Shown: positions 44,556-54,481, numbered from the stretch's first letter. The stretch is DNA of 64,000 nt from an uncultured Acidobacteriota bacterium (GCA_903832055.1 CAILAC010000002.1:434001-498000), one strand, 5' to 3'. Notes: generated by a model from the sequence alone, not told the origin. Translations and numbers: made by a program.

Positions 44556-45413
44556 TCAATGCTCTACCAGGCTTTTCAAGACCCGGACATTGCGCTCATC
44601 GTCGCCGGGCTCATCGACGGGCGTCTCAGCGATGAATGCACTATGGGCGAAGCGCGCATCATTCAACAGCCACCGAAACGGCTCGATGCCGATGGTCCCC
44701 TGCCCGATATTCTCGTGGCGGTCGAGTTTGGAGCCGCGCGCCGCTTTGGCGTCATTGCAGTGCCAGACTCTGACCGCAGCCAGTCCCATCGTCGCCTCGA
44801 TCTGCTGGACAGTCGCTTCATACCCCTCTGGCGAGACAAGATCGTATCCCGCGACGTGTGTGTGGCAGGTGTCAAGGCAGACCCCCATCGGAGCCGTTGG
44901 GCGCAGGCGCTCAACCAGCTCGGCTACCTGCTCAAAGCTCCCGCCCAGCGAAAACTCAGCCCCAGCGGTGTTTTCAATAAGAATGTGAAAGCCGGTGCCC
45001 TGCCACGGCAGCCCGTCGATCGACTCCGTGATGGATTCCGCAGCAAGACGCAGCCCGTCTTCGCGGGTCAGCCCCTTCCACGAGCCGGGGTGCAGAACGA
45101 GGAATTCAGCGCCCAACTGCAAGGCACGCTCAATCTCTCCACGGAAAGCGGCAATGCTCTTCTGCCGCACTTCTTCGTTCTGGCTGCACACATTTACCAG
45201 GTAGCTGGTGTGGATAACCAGCGGGCCAATGTCGAATTGCTCCCGCAGCGTCTTCAAACGCGCAGCCTGCACAGGATCAACCTTCGGGGACTTCCACATG
45301 CGGGGGCTGGAGGAGAAGATCTGGAACGTGTTGGCGCCAATCTCACGGGCGCGTTCAACTGCCGTCGAGGGCCCGCCCGCCGTTCCCAGGTGAATGCCGA
45401 TGCGTTTCGTCAT
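44556..45413 (-). CDS. nfo: Deoxyribonuclease IV (AP endonuclease)
   Basis: 285-residue Nfo/EndoIV TIM-barrel that cuts the backbone 5' of abasic sites in base-excision repair; three-zinc centre. Seen: RIGIHLGTAGG, VIHTSYLVNVCSQ, EFLVLHPGSWKG, LIENTAGAE, GVCLDTCHTHVAGYD, VWHCNDAKAARGSKLDRHEN. All zinc ligands fall in these blocks. Full length. The serine hydrolase gene follows after 92 nt. Confidence 0.95.
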   Translation of the reverse strand: MTKRIGIHLGTAGGPSTAVERAREIGANTFQIFSSSPRMWKSPKVDPVQAARLKTLREQFDIGPLVIHTSYLVNVCSQNEEVRQKSIAAFRGEIERALQLGAEFLVLHPGSWKGLTREDGLRLAAESITESIDGLPWQGTGFHILIENTAGAEFSLGGSFEQVAELVERLRPTAPMGVCLDTCHTHVAGYDLVSPEGYEATVQQIEATMGLAAVRVWHCNDAKAARGSKLDRHENIGQGTIGIEPFRWLLNDARFAHSAFIAETPVDEPGDDERNVRVLKSLVEH

Positions 45414-45446
45414 ATGGCTAGTCTAAAGGCCCCGGTTCGCCCGATA

Positions 45447-47363
45447 CTACGGGCATTCCAGCTTGATGGTCTGCACCTTGTCTGCTGTCAGTTGCACCGG
45501 AACCGTACACGTCTTGCCACCCGCGACCGCTGTAATGCTGTAGCTGCCTTTGAACGCTCGCACAGCGTAACTGCCGTTGACGCTTGTCGTGCCCTTGGTG
45601 TGTGTTTGCCATGTCTGCTGCGTCAGCGTCTGGTACACCTTCCCCGAAGGCTTCAGCGACCAGTTCAGGTTGTAGAGCGGCGCGCTGTTGAGCCAGTGAG
45701 CACCGTCCCAGAAGCCCCACATCAAGAATTCATTGAACTTTGGCTGCCCAAAGATAAATGTCATATAGTCCCGCGTCAGGTCTGCCTGCAACGCAGGATC
45801 AATCAGAGTAAAGTCAAACTCCGTCGCGCCATACTTGGGAATCAGCGGGTCGAGGTCGTTCAGTGTCGCCTGCATTTCCGAAAAAATCGGCCCCGCCTGG
45901 CCAAAATGTGATTCAAATCCAAAGCCCCCGACGCTCGCTCCCTGCGCGTGAATGTATTTCACCAGCGCTAGATCGTATGCCTCGTGCTTCGGCTCCCTGG
46001 ATTCAAAGATGTTGTAGTCGTTCAGGTTGAGCACCGGGTGAGAATCGGTCGTCGCCGCCAGCGCATACCAGTTCGCAATCGCTGTATTCCCCAATACTCC
46101 CTGCGAAGGCGTCACTCCCGTCACCCCGGCAATCAACCCCTGCACCTGGTTGCACGTATAGGGCTCATTGACCACATCCCACTCGTATGGCACCCCCTTC
46201 AGCGCTCCCTCTTCCCCCACAAAATGATCGTGAATCCGGGTCGTCAGCGCCGAGGCCCCAAGCTTTGAAGTATCCGACGGCATCCACTGAAAACACGGCC
46301 AGATCAGGTTATGGCCGCGCAACGCCAGCTTGTTCTTCTTCGCAAAGGCAATTCCGTCTGTTGAATCCTGACGGCAGCACTCCCAGTTCGGCCACTTCAG
46401 ATCGTTCTCCAGCACCACTGTGTTGAAGTTCTTCACGATATTCGCGTTATAAAGCGCTGTGTTCTGCGCGCTCAGGCACCGCCCCGCCACATTGCAACCC
46501 GACACCGCCGAACCCCATTGGAAAGCCGACGCAGTCTGGTTCACCGTCACAGCCGCGTTGGCGACCGCCTTGCCCCCCATCGTCACGTTCACCTGCAGCT
46601 GCGCCATCCGCGTCTTGGCGATATTGCTCGCCGCCGCTATTCTCCAGGCTGCCTTTGCGTCAGTCCGACTCGGGTAGTAAAACGAAAACGTAGAGGTCAG
46701 CGCCGAGGGCAACGGATTCCCCACCTGCCCATAGTCCTGCAATTGAATCCCGCCCAACTCGAGCGACTGCACAGTATCTCCAAAGAAAAACTCCAGCTGT
46801 GCTCCGTTCCCATTGACCTGGTAAATCTGGTTCGCGCGGAACGGAATCACATACTTCTGCCAGCCTGCAATATCCACCGGAGCATTCGTACTTAAGCTCT
46901 GGTCATAGGTCTTCGCGTCCTGCAACACTGGCCGTAGGTGAAGGACATGCAAGTCCGAATTCGTGTTCTTCACCCAGAAAGTCAACACCAGCAGGTCATT
47001 GAGCGGAATATTCCGTGCGATCGTCCACCCCAGCCCTGCAGAATAGTCGAACTGTCCCGCCGTAGCCCGCTGCAGCTCAATCGCCTGGGTAAATGGCAAA
47101 CCGGCTTGAGACACCGTCACCAAGCCAGAAGAACTCGCACCGTACACCGAATAGCTGTTCAAGACGTTCGATGGCAATACCGAAACCCCTGTCAACGTCT
47201 GCGCTGAAACCCGTCCCTCACTCTGCCCAACCGGCGCGACCGCGACCCTTCCCTGCGCCGGAACTGACTGCGCACAGAGAGAACCAGCAAACGAAGCCGA
47301 AATCACGATCCAACTGAACATCAAAGCCAGCCTGCTCAATAGCGAATACTCTGCCTTCCGCAT
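45447..47363 (-). CDS. GH10 endo-1,4-beta-xylanase with CBM-like N-terminus
   Basis: 638-residue exported xylanase. Signal peptide (LMFSWIVISASFAGSLCAQ), then a region of about 200 residues with beta-sandwich character like a CBM4/9-type domain (WTIARNIPLNDLLVLTFWVK). The GH10 barrel follows with the acid/base Glu in WDVVNEPY and the nucleophile in YGATEFDFTL, and GHNLIWP. A carboxypeptidase-regulatory/Ig-like C-terminal domain (TSVNGSYAVRAFKGSYSITAV) ends the protein. The ATG at 47363 is chosen because AAGG lies about 7 nt upstream; the longer frame is not supported. Breaks the backbone of xylan. Confidence 0.94.
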   Translation of the reverse strand: MRKAEYSLLSRLALMFSWIVISASFAGSLCAQSVPAQGRVAVAPVGQSEGRVSAQTLTGVSVLPSNVLNSYSVYGASSSGLVTVSQAGLPFTQAIELQRATAGQFDYSAGLGWTIARNIPLNDLLVLTFWVKNTNSDLHVLHLRPVLQDAKTYDQSLSTNAPVDIAGWQKYVIPFRANQIYQVNGNGAQLEFFFGDTVQSLELGGIQLQDYGQVGNPLPSALTSTFSFYYPSRTDAKAAWRIAAASNIAKTRMAQLQVNVTMGGKAVANAAVTVNQTASAFQWGSAVSGCNVAGRCLSAQNTALYNANIVKNFNTVVLENDLKWPNWECCRQDSTDGIAFAKKNKLALRGHNLIWPCFQWMPSDTSKLGASALTTRIHDHFVGEEGALKGVPYEWDVVNEPYTCNQVQGLIAGVTGVTPSQGVLGNTAIANWYALAATTDSHPVLNLNDYNIFESREPKHEAYDLALVKYIHAQGASVGGFGFESHFGQAGPIFSEMQATLNDLDPLIPKYGATEFDFTLIDPALQADLTRDYMTFIFGQPKFNEFLMWGFWDGAHWLNSAPLYNLNWSLKPSGKVYQTLTQQTWQTHTKGTTSVNGSYAVRAFKGSYSITAVAGGKTCTVPVQLTADKVQTIKLECP

Positions 47364-47467
47364 CTTCAATCCTTCTCTCCGATCACTCGTAAGAATCTCA
47401 ACACATTCCGGTGTCACAGCACAAGCTGACCGCGCAACGCCTGAGCTTCGCAATAGACAACGCCTGA

Positions 47468-47492
47468 CTTTAGTAACAAAAAGCTACTAAAG
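47468..47492. promoter_or_regulatory. Inverted repeat upstream of a small ORF
   Basis: CTTTAGTA (47468-47475) and TACTAAAG (47485-47492), 8-bp perfect arms with 9-nt spacer, lying between the divergent xylanase gene and a small coiled-coil gene. A possible operator for either. Confidence 0.45.
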
Positions 47493-47532
47493 TAATGAAG
47501 CTATGCTCATCGATTGCCGATAACATCTGTTT

Positions 47533-47817
47533 ATGTTTGACTACCTTTCCCATATCTACCAACTGCTCATGGAAGTGATCCTGCCAAGTTTGAAAGGGAT
47601 AGAGTCCAGCCAGGCGGAACAGCGCCTGCAGACTGACCGCCTCAACCAAAACCTCGAAGAGTTTCGCACGGAAATGCACATCTGCTTTGCCGAGATACGT
47701 GCCGAGGTTGCCGCCTGCCGGGCTCAGGTGGAGGATGTCATGGTGACAATTCGCGAGAGTGAAGCTGCAAGCGACAGCGCCTCCACCGCACGCGGCAGCA
47801 AGCCCCAGATTCACTGA
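47533..47817 (+). CDS. Small coiled-coil hypothetical protein
   Basis: 94 residues, mostly amphipathic helix (LKGIESSQAEQRLQTDRLNQ, RTEMHICFAEIRAEVAACRA) with a Ser/Ala-rich tail. The pattern resembles the other small coiled-coil gene at 38493 in size and style, but no domain is recognised. There is no clear Shine-Dalgarno before the ATG. A longer frame of nagA starts within it, but the real nagA start is downstream. Coding is likely but unproven. Confidence 0.5.
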   Translation: MFDYLSHIYQLLMEVILPSLKGIESSQAEQRLQTDRLNQNLEEFRTEMHICFAEIRAEVAACRAQVEDVMVTIRESEAASDSASTARGSKPQIH

Positions 47818-47884
47818 GGCCGACAGCGCGCGCCGAAACGCCTCCCTCTGGACTCATATCCGCCGAGGCTGCGATGATGCGGCC

Positions 47885-49042
47885 ATGGGGAAATTCATTA
47901 CAGCGGCCCGGCTTTGGGATGGAGAGGGCCAGACGGTTGACCCGGTCATCGAAATTGAAGACGGGTTGATTGCTGCGATTTGGCCGCGTGCGGAGCGTGC
48001 GCTGTCCGCAGAACTGCCCGAGCAGCACTTCGCCGGGGCAACGCTGGCACCAGCCTTCTTCGATGTACACATTCACGGCGCGGCAGGCCACGATGTCATG
48101 GAGGCGACGCCCGAGGCCCTCGCAAAGGTCAGTCAGTTCCTGGCGTCGCGCGGCACCGGCAGCTATCTCGCGACCACCGTTACCGCTCCGCTCGACGCCA
48201 CGCTGCAATCGCTCTCAGGGCTGGCCGGCCGCCTTGCCGTGGCGGAAAGTCCTGACTGGCAGGGCGCGCGGCCTGTCGGCATCCATCTCGAAGGACCTTT
48301 TCTCTCCCACGCCAAGCGGGGCGTTCATCCTCCGGCACACCTTCTTGCTCCCAATATCGCGATATTCGACCGCATGTATAACGCCGCCGAAGGCAGAATC
48401 CGCCTGATGACGCTCGCTCCGGAGCTGCCCGGCGCCATCGAACTGGCGGCGCACGCAACTGCAAAGGGCGTGCGGGTTTCCCTCGGCCACTCCAACGCGA
48501 CGGCTGCTGAAGCGGAGCTCGCCATCACCGCAGGTGCTTGCTCAGCAACGCATACTTTCAACGCCATGCGTTCACTCGACCATCGCGAGCCGGGCATCCT
48601 GGGCACCGTACTCACCACCGATGCGCTCTTCGCCGAACTGATCTGCGACGGAATCCACGTTCACCCATCGATGGTCAGGCTTTGGTGGCGGACCAAGGGA
48701 GGGGCGCGCGCAATCCTGGTAACAGACGCGATGGCAGCAACAGGCATGCCCGAGGGCGAATACATGCTGGGCGGCTTCCCGGTGCAGGTAGCGGATGGGC
48801 GCGCAACGGCAAACGGAGTCCTCGCCGGCAGCGTGCTCACGCTCGACCGGGCGCTTGAGAACTTCATCCGCTTCACGGGCGAATCAGTCGCCGCTGCGCT
48901 GCCGCTCGTCACGCAAAACCCGTCAATAATGACGGGCGTAACGCGAGGAAACCTCGAAGTGGGTCAGCCCGCCAATCTTGTCGCCATCAACCCTGACGGC
49001 TCGCTCGCCGCTTCATTTATCCGCGGGCAACTTCAACTCTGA
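47885..49042 (+). CDS. nagA: N-acetylglucosamine-6-phosphate deacetylase
   Basis: Amidohydrolase that turns GlcNAc-6-P into glucosamine-6-P for use in peptidoglycan recycling or catabolism. 385 residues with metal-site motifs DVHIHGAAGHD, GIHLEGPF (Glu), SLGHSNA, THTFNAM and the catalytic Asp in LVTDAMAATG. The frame could extend 42 codons upstream, but the ATG at 47885 begins immediately at the conserved N-terminus. Works with the GlcNAc kinase at 52.2-53.1 kb, which would make its substrate from imported GlcNAc. Confidence 0.95.
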   Translation: MGKFITAARLWDGEGQTVDPVIEIEDGLIAAIWPRAERALSAELPEQHFAGATLAPAFFDVHIHGAAGHDVMEATPEALAKVSQFLASRGTGSYLATTVTAPLDATLQSLSGLAGRLAVAESPDWQGARPVGIHLEGPFLSHAKRGVHPPAHLLAPNIAIFDRMYNAAEGRIRLMTLAPELPGAIELAAHATAKGVRVSLGHSNATAAEAELAITAGACSATHTFNAMRSLDHREPGILGTVLTTDALFAELICDGIHVHPSMVRLWWRTKGGARAILVTDAMAATGMPEGEYMLGGFPVQVADGRATANGVLAGSVLTLDRALENFIRFTGESVAAALPLVTQNPSIMTGVTRGNLEVGQPANLVAINPDGSLAASFIRGQLQL

Positions 49043-49113
49043 TCGTGTGCGTAAACCGCGCCTGCTCCTTGCGGCGGCCGTCTGGCGGGGAAGGCCGCGA
49101 TTGCCACAATCCA

Positions 49114-52011
49114 TCAGGGCAAAATGGTTAACGATCCTCTGACGCAACTCATGCGGTAATCGTGCGCCCTCAGGCTGCCGGTAGAGATATAGATCGGGTA
49201 TGTGCCCGGTCTGGTGTTGCTTCGTGCGTCGGTCCACAGGATCGGCGCGCCCGAGACAACGGATGCGTTATCTCCGTTGGCGAAGCCGTTGAAGGTATAC
49301 GTAATTGCCGGCATCGGATCGCCGCGGTGCATGGTGAGGTGATCTACGTTCACAGTGAGAGGAGCCTTGGTCACATGCAGCACACTGTGTACTGAGAATG
49401 GAACCAGGAAATAGTTGGCTGCTGAAAGTGTGCTAATACCGATGCTGAACGGGTAATAGCCCACATGCGTTGTCGATGTCACTGCAGTTGAAAGGGTCGG
49501 TGAACCCGTGACAACTAAGGCTGTATCGCCGTTCATGAATCCAAAAAACGAGTACGAAGTGGGCTGGGATGGCGTCTGGCCGTACTGTGACGTATAACTG
49601 CTGGCCGTGACATTCAAGCGCGCCTTGCGGACCTGAAGCGTTGCGGGAACGACGGTTGCAACATAATTCCCAGAGTCAGGACCGATCACTGTTGCCGTTA
49701 TTGGATAGTTCCCAACTGGTGATGTCAGGCCTGCCGTGGTCTGGGGAAGGGCGGTCACTGAATCCGAACCGATCAGACCGGAGATTGTCACGCTGAAAAC
49801 CGGGTTGACGCCACCATAATAGCGCAGTGCGCCGCGCAGTCTGACCGTAAGTGGCGCGGGAAGCCCAGTCACCGACGTAGTTGCTGTCAGAGGCGCACCA
49901 TTGGGGACATTAACCGTTGCGACGGCCACCATTGACCCTACCTTATTTGCATAAAGATATACATAAATCAGTCCCTCACCATTCGTTAGATTTGGTTGAA
50001 ACGCGGGGACGAAACGAAGGCCATCGCCAGAAAAATTCACCGAGAGGCCCTCTACAGGATTCCCGTCGGCATCTGTTACGCGGCCCCCAAATACCAACCC
50101 GATCCAAGGGCCGTAAGTTACAGGAACATTGTCCCAAAGAAATGTGATTTTCGCCGGCTTGCTTCCAACAATTGCAAAAGGTGCTACCGCGCTGGTTACG
50201 CTCTGGTAGTTTACGTCGCCAGAATATGTTGCCGAAGCCATATAACTTAGAACTGGGAGAGCCGACGATGTCCATCTGGCAACCCCATTTGCGTCAATCG
50301 CCACCACGGGAGCGGGCAGACCGACGCCATTAAACGTGATAGTACCGGTGGGTAGGGGGCCCCCTTTCGGGACCACGACTGAGGCGGACAATGTCACAGG
50401 CCAGCCCGCTGGCACGGTGTAAGCGCCGGTCTTCAATGTCACCTGGGGGACAAAAGGCTGATTGCCCTGGGCCAAGAGCGCAATTTTTTGAGTGGCATAC
50501 CCATCATGCAAGGGAGCGTTCGGGCTGTTGTCAACAATGTCCAATGCGCCGGTAAAGACTTCAGGCTGGACCGGCATATAGCTGATCGACAGTTTGCAAT
50601 TGCTTCCGGGGTCCAGGGTCGCCGCCGATACAGCGCTCGATTCCACCAACGGGCACGCGCCCGCGGCGCTGCCGTCAAGGCTGAAATTAGTGCTGATGCT
50701 GGGGTTACTGCCCGTCGACGGAACGGGGAACGAAAGCGCGGCATTCCCCACGTTTTCAACCGAAACAGTCTTTGGGCTATCGCTGCTGGTAGTTCCAACC
50801 GAAGTTGAGGCAAATGCCAGACTGGGCGGATTGGAGAGGTCCTCTTTCAAGACACGACCGTTATAGGCGTCTGAAATATAGATATTGCCCTTTTCATCGA
50901 TCGCGACTACCCAGGGCGAACTCAGAGGGCTGCTGGAGATTGTGCTCTCGATATAGTTTCCACCAGAGAGTGTTTCTTTAACAATCCGGTTATTCATGGA
51001 GTCTGCAATATAGAGATTGTCTCTGGCATCCGCCGCGATAGTCGAGGGCCAAGAAAGACCGCTTCCGAACGAGGTCTCAGTGTACTGACCTTCCAACAGT
51101 GTTTCCTTCAGGACGTAGGGTAGGTTGTTCGCGACAATATAGAGATTGCCAACGCTATCCAGGGTCAATCCGGAGCAGGTCTGCGAACCGGTGTAGCCGC
51201 AGTGGGTAATCACGCTTTCGGTATAGTTTCCCGCCGAGAGTGTCATCTTGAGTACGCAGCCGTTCAGCGAATCGGCGATGTAGAGATTGCCACTGCTATC
51301 AACGGCAAGGCCATTGGGTCTATTGACATCGCTGGTAATTGTGCTTTGAGTGTAGGCACCGCCCGACAAAGTCTCCTTTACAACGCGGTTTCCACCCCAG
51401 TCAGAGACGTAGAGGTTTCCCGCCCCATCCATCGCCAGTCCCGAAGCAAGGTTAAAACCGCTGGCAATCGTGCTTTTGGAGTAAGTGCCGTTCGCAAAAG
51501 TCAGTTTCAGAACGATGCCGTCACCGTAGTCCGCAACAAATACGTTGCCGCTTCCATCAATGGCAAGACCGTTTGGACTATAAGGACCATGTTCAATCGT
51601 TGACTCGTTTCCCGGCGAGAAGACGACCTGCGGGCCAGTGCCGAGGCCCTTAAGGAAGCTGGTGCCGGTGACGCTTCCCGAGTCATCAAGCAGAACAGCG
51701 GCCCCATGGCGCACTCCGGGACGCGTCGGCTTGAAACTCACCTGTACCGTGCAAGTAGCGTCGGCAGCGTAAACAATACCGACCCGGCAGGTTCCCCCGC
51801 CAGCATTGGTAAAGTCGAGATTTTCAACACCCTGGGTGCGAAGCAAGATGCTGCCCAGAGTCGCTCTGTTTGAAAACGTGACGGTGACCGCAGCCAAACT
51901 GCTGCCGCCGATAGCGACTGTGCCAAGGTCAGTCTGGGCGGCCAGAGTTGTGGCAAAAAGAACGACGAAGGAAGCCAATAGAATAGTTAAAGCCTGATGA
52001 AGCTTGTACAT
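49114..52011 (-). CDS. Secreted NHL-repeat / Ig-like / MBG-domain protein
   Basis: 965-residue exported protein. Signal peptide (residues 1-25), a choice-of-anchor-like Ig domain (about 30-130), then six NHL beta-propeller repeats (PNGLAIDGSGNVFVADYGDG, LASGLAMDGAGNLYVSDWGG and similar). Ig-like domains follow (SLAFASTSVGTTSSDSPKTV, PVTLSASVVVPKGGPLPTGT), and two to three MBG-type repeats at the C-terminus (LNVTASSYTSQYGQTPSQP, LTVNVDHLTMHRGDPMPAIT). Such architectures are common in acidobacteria and are thought to act in surface adhesion or extracellular binding. No enzyme motif. Target unknown. Confidence 0.85.
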   Translation of the reverse strand: MYKLHQALTILLASFVVLFATTLAAQTDLGTVAIGGSSLAAVTVTFSNRATLGSILLRTQGVENLDFTNAGGGTCRVGIVYAADATCTVQVSFKPTRPGVRHGAAVLLDDSGSVTGTSFLKGLGTGPQVVFSPGNESTIEHGPYSPNGLAIDGSGNVFVADYGDGIVLKLTFANGTYSKSTIASGFNLASGLAMDGAGNLYVSDWGGNRVVKETLSGGAYTQSTITSDVNRPNGLAVDSSGNLYIADSLNGCVLKMTLSAGNYTESVITHCGYTGSQTCSGLTLDSVGNLYIVANNLPYVLKETLLEGQYTETSFGSGLSWPSTIAADARDNLYIADSMNNRIVKETLSGGNYIESTISSSPLSSPWVVAIDEKGNIYISDAYNGRVLKEDLSNPPSLAFASTSVGTTSSDSPKTVSVENVGNAALSFPVPSTGSNPSISTNFSLDGSAAGACPLVESSAVSAATLDPGSNCKLSISYMPVQPEVFTGALDIVDNSPNAPLHDGYATQKIALLAQGNQPFVPQVTLKTGAYTVPAGWPVTLSASVVVPKGGPLPTGTITFNGVGLPAPVVAIDANGVARWTSSALPVLSYMASATYSGDVNYQSVTSAVAPFAIVGSKPAKITFLWDNVPVTYGPWIGLVFGGRVTDADGNPVEGLSVNFSGDGLRFVPAFQPNLTNGEGLIYVYLYANKVGSMVAVATVNVPNGAPLTATTSVTGLPAPLTVRLRGALRYYGGVNPVFSVTISGLIGSDSVTALPQTTAGLTSPVGNYPITATVIGPDSGNYVATVVPATLQVRKARLNVTASSYTSQYGQTPSQPTSYSFFGFMNGDTALVVTGSPTLSTAVTSTTHVGYYPFSIGISTLSAANYFLVPFSVHSVLHVTKAPLTVNVDHLTMHRGDPMPAITYTFNGFANGDNASVVSGAPILWTDARSNTRPGTYPIYISTGSLRAHDYRMSCVRGSLTILP

Positions 52012-52195
52012 TAGATAGTCCTCATACGCCTAAATCGCTATAAATCCGGCGAAATCATACTTTTGAATTGCAAGTTTTCAATCTATGCCGAAAGCCTGAC
52101 CAAGCGCAGCCCAATCGTACACCCGCTTGACTTGGAAACGAGTTACAATCCCGCTCTTGTTACTAATTGATGCAAAAAACAAAACTTCTTACGGC

Positions 52196-53122
52196 CTATT
52201 TCTCAACAAGATTGCTTGCGCGCCAGAGAGCGCCTTCAACCGCGACAACGCCATGCGCAGCGACATGCATTCCGGGCGCTGCCTCTTTGAGCAGTTCCAG
52301 CAGCCGGGTACGAACGATGGTAATTTTTTCAATCACACTGCCCGTCCAGGCGACTGGCACTTCGTCAATCAAGCCATGGCGTTCACGGAGTTTCTTGCGG
52401 ACAAGCAGGATTGATTCCGCCAGGTCCTCGGCGGCCTGATGCAGAATCATCGTCGCCACAGCGTCGCCCTCCTCAGCTGCCTGCGAAACCAGCGGTGCCA
52501 GAGCCGAGAAGTCCGGGCCGGGGATTGCGTTGCCGAGGTCTACGAGCTCTTCGAGCGTGCTGGTTCCCCAGGCTTCGCCTACGCGCGAGAGAATCAGGCC
52601 GGATTCTCCGCGGTCATAGGCATGGAGCGCCTGGCGAATGCCGTGCAACCCGATCCAGTAACCTGAGCCTTCATCGCCGAGAACAGAGCTGTAGCCACCG
52701 GCGCTTTCGCGTTCTCCCGCAGCCGTCCGGCCGATGCAATTGGAGCCGGTGCCGGCAATCTGCAGGATGCCCGCTCCACCCTGAAACGCTGCGTCAAGGG
52801 CAATCACTTCGTCGCCCACGACTTCTGAGCGATCAATGCCAAAGTCACGGAAGACATCCGTGATCCATTCGCGTATGCCAGGCAGAGATGCGCTGGCTAC
52901 GCCTGCGGAAGCAGCGTGTACATGGTTGACGCCCGCCGCGTCAAAGACTTCGCGAAGAAGGGCGCGCAGGTTCACTTCGGCAGCTTCAGGCCCCACACGC
53001 AGGCGCTTGATCGATCCGCCCATGGCGCGCGCCAGCACCTGCATTGAGGCAGAATCTGCCTGAGCGATGACTGCCCGGGTGTTGGTGCCGCCACCGTCAA
53101 TACCAAGAACAATGCGAGTCAC
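52196..53122 (-). CDS. N-acetylglucosamine kinase (BadF/BadG family)
   Basis: 308-residue ATP-dependent sugar kinase of the ASKHA fold. N-terminal phosphate loop GIDGGGTNTRAV, ADENOSINE-2 type motif AGTGSNCIGR, and GDEGSGYWIGLHG are those of bacterial and mammalian GlcNAc kinases. It phosphorylates GlcNAc at O6 for NagA. The start is a GTG, 6 nt after the stop of the phosphodiesterase gene, with AAGGAG about 9 nt upstream inside that gene, so the two are translationally coupled. A general BadF ATPase role is less likely given the neighbouring nagA. Confidence 0.88.
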   Translation of the reverse strand: MTRIVLGIDGGGTNTRAVIAQADSASMQVLARAMGGSIKRLRVGPEAAEVNLRALLREVFDAAGVNHVHAASAGVASASLPGIREWITDVFRDFGIDRSEVVGDEVIALDAAFQGGAGILQIAGTGSNCIGRTAAGERESAGGYSSVLGDEGSGYWIGLHGIRQALHAYDRGESGLILSRVGEAWGTSTLEELVDLGNAIPGPDFSALAPLVSQAAEEGDAVATMILHQAAEDLAESILLVRKKLRERHGLIDEVPVAWTGSVIEKITIVRTRLLELLKEAAPGMHVAAHGVVAVEGALWRASNLVEK

Positions 53123-53128
53123 GTACGC

Positions 53129-54481
53129 TTACTCCTTCGCCTTTGCAGCTGAATCCGGCGCGACGGGAACTGGGGCGGGTGATTCGCCGCCGTCGCGCAG
53201 CGTCCCAGCAAGAATGTTAAGGCTTCCATCCGACTTTGGCGCGGAAAGGCCAAGCATGTGGGCGAGCCATGGGTATAGATTCACATTTTCAAAAGGCGCA
53301 ACTGTCTTGCCGACCATGATGTCTGGACCGGCTGCAAAGAAACTGGCCTTCATTTCAGGCATTGACCGGGGATCAAAGCCGTGCATCCCGGCAATCGGCG
53401 GCATGTCGGCTTTGCCTGCTTCTGGCGCGCGCGCCCGAATTGACCAGGGGCCGGTAGCAATGACGACGGGATCGCCTTCCCGGGGATTTTCGTTGTAATG
53501 CAGACCCGCAGGCACATCCTTGCGCCGGTAAGCGTGGAACTTGTCCGAAGCCTTTTTGAGCTGGTTGTAGATGCGGGCACGATCCTCTTCTGTCTTCGGA
53601 TAGAGTAGCGTGCTTACGGTTTCAACGCCGGTCAGATCGGTGAACGAATCAAGCGTAACCCAGGGACCCTGCATTTTGACCATGCCGTGGTCGCTCACCA
53701 CCACGAGATCAATCGGCAGGTGAGTCGCCGCCAAAGCGGATTGCAGCTTGCCAACCAGCCCGTCGACCCGGATGACGGCTGCCTTGGTTTCGGGCGCATC
53801 CGGTCCAAAGTTGTGCCCGGCGTGGTCGACATCGGAGTAGTAGAGGGTGATGAAATGAGGTCGAGTGGCCTCTGGTTCGCTCAGCCACGCCAGCACCTGC
53901 CCAATGCGGGCGTATTCATCAACCTTGTCGTCAAAGTGGAGATATTCAGAAGGCAACTGCCCGGCAATCTTGGCCTCGGAGCCGGGCCAGAAAAGGCACG
54001 CGGCGCGCATGCCCTGGCTCTCAGCCAATGACCATAACGGTACGCCGCTGTACCATGAGCCGTCTGTAACCGCCTTGGCGTCGCCAATTCCGTATCGCGC
54101 CTGCTTCTCTTCGTCGAGAAATCCATTTGCCACCAGACCATGGTGCTCAGGGTAAAGTCCGGTGACAATCGTGAAATGATTTGGGAACGTGAGCGAAGGA
54201 AAACTTGGCAGCATGCCCTGCGGAGCAGTCACACCCAGCCTGCCCAGAGCAAGTAGATGTGTAGCGCCAAACTTCTGCGCATAGTCCCAGCGAAAGCCAT
54301 CCAGGGAAACCAAAACCACATAGTGCTGTCGTTGAGCCCAGGCTGAATTGGGGCCGTGATCGGTGTGAACCACCAGCGATGCCAGCGGGCCGACCGCAGA
54401 GGCTGGCTGAGCTGACAGAACTGCGGCACATGCCAGCAGCCAGCTCGCTACTCCTAGTTTCAAAACCCGGCGCAAACGCAT
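53129..54481 (-). CDS. Exported nucleotide pyrophosphatase/phosphodiesterase (NPP type)
   Basis: 450-residue alkaline-phosphatase superfamily enzyme. Signal peptide (LLACAAVLSAQPAS), then metal-ligand blocks: SLDGFRWDY (Asp), the nucleophile Thr in FPSLTFPNHF, YYSDVDHAGHNFGPD, VVSDHGM and the late His in GMHGFDPR. Hydrolyses phosphodiesters such as nucleotide sugars, dinucleotides or lyso-phospholipids. It overlaps functionally with the GlcNAc kinase that follows 6 nt later, so it might release or scavenge UDP-GlcNAc or similar for that kinase. Substrate not determinable. Confidence 0.88.
   Translation of the reverse strand: MRLRRVLKLGVASWLLACAAVLSAQPASAVGPLASLVVHTDHGPNSAWAQRQHYVVLVSLDGFRWDYAQKFGATHLLALGRLGVTAPQGMLPSFPSLTFPNHFTIVTGLYPEHHGLVANGFLDEEKQARYGIGDAKAVTDGSWYSGVPLWSLAESQGMRAACLFWPGSEAKIAGQLPSEYLHFDDKVDEYARIGQVLAWLSEPEATRPHFITLYYSDVDHAGHNFGPDAPETKAAVIRVDGLVGKLQSALAATHLPIDLVVVSDHGMVKMQGPWVTLDSFTDLTGVETVSTLLYPKTEEDRARIYNQLKKASDKFHAYRRKDVPAGLHYNENPREGDPVVIATGPWSIRARAPEAGKADMPPIAGMHGFDPRSMPEMKASFFAAGPDIMVGKTVAPFENVNLYPWLAHMLGLSAPKSDGSLNILAGTLRDGGESPAPVPVAPDSAAKAKE

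Noticed and set aside
44559-45911. 450-codon plus-strand frame
   Set aside because: Antisense to nfo and GH10; composition is the mirror of GC-rich coding DNA and no domain is recognisable.
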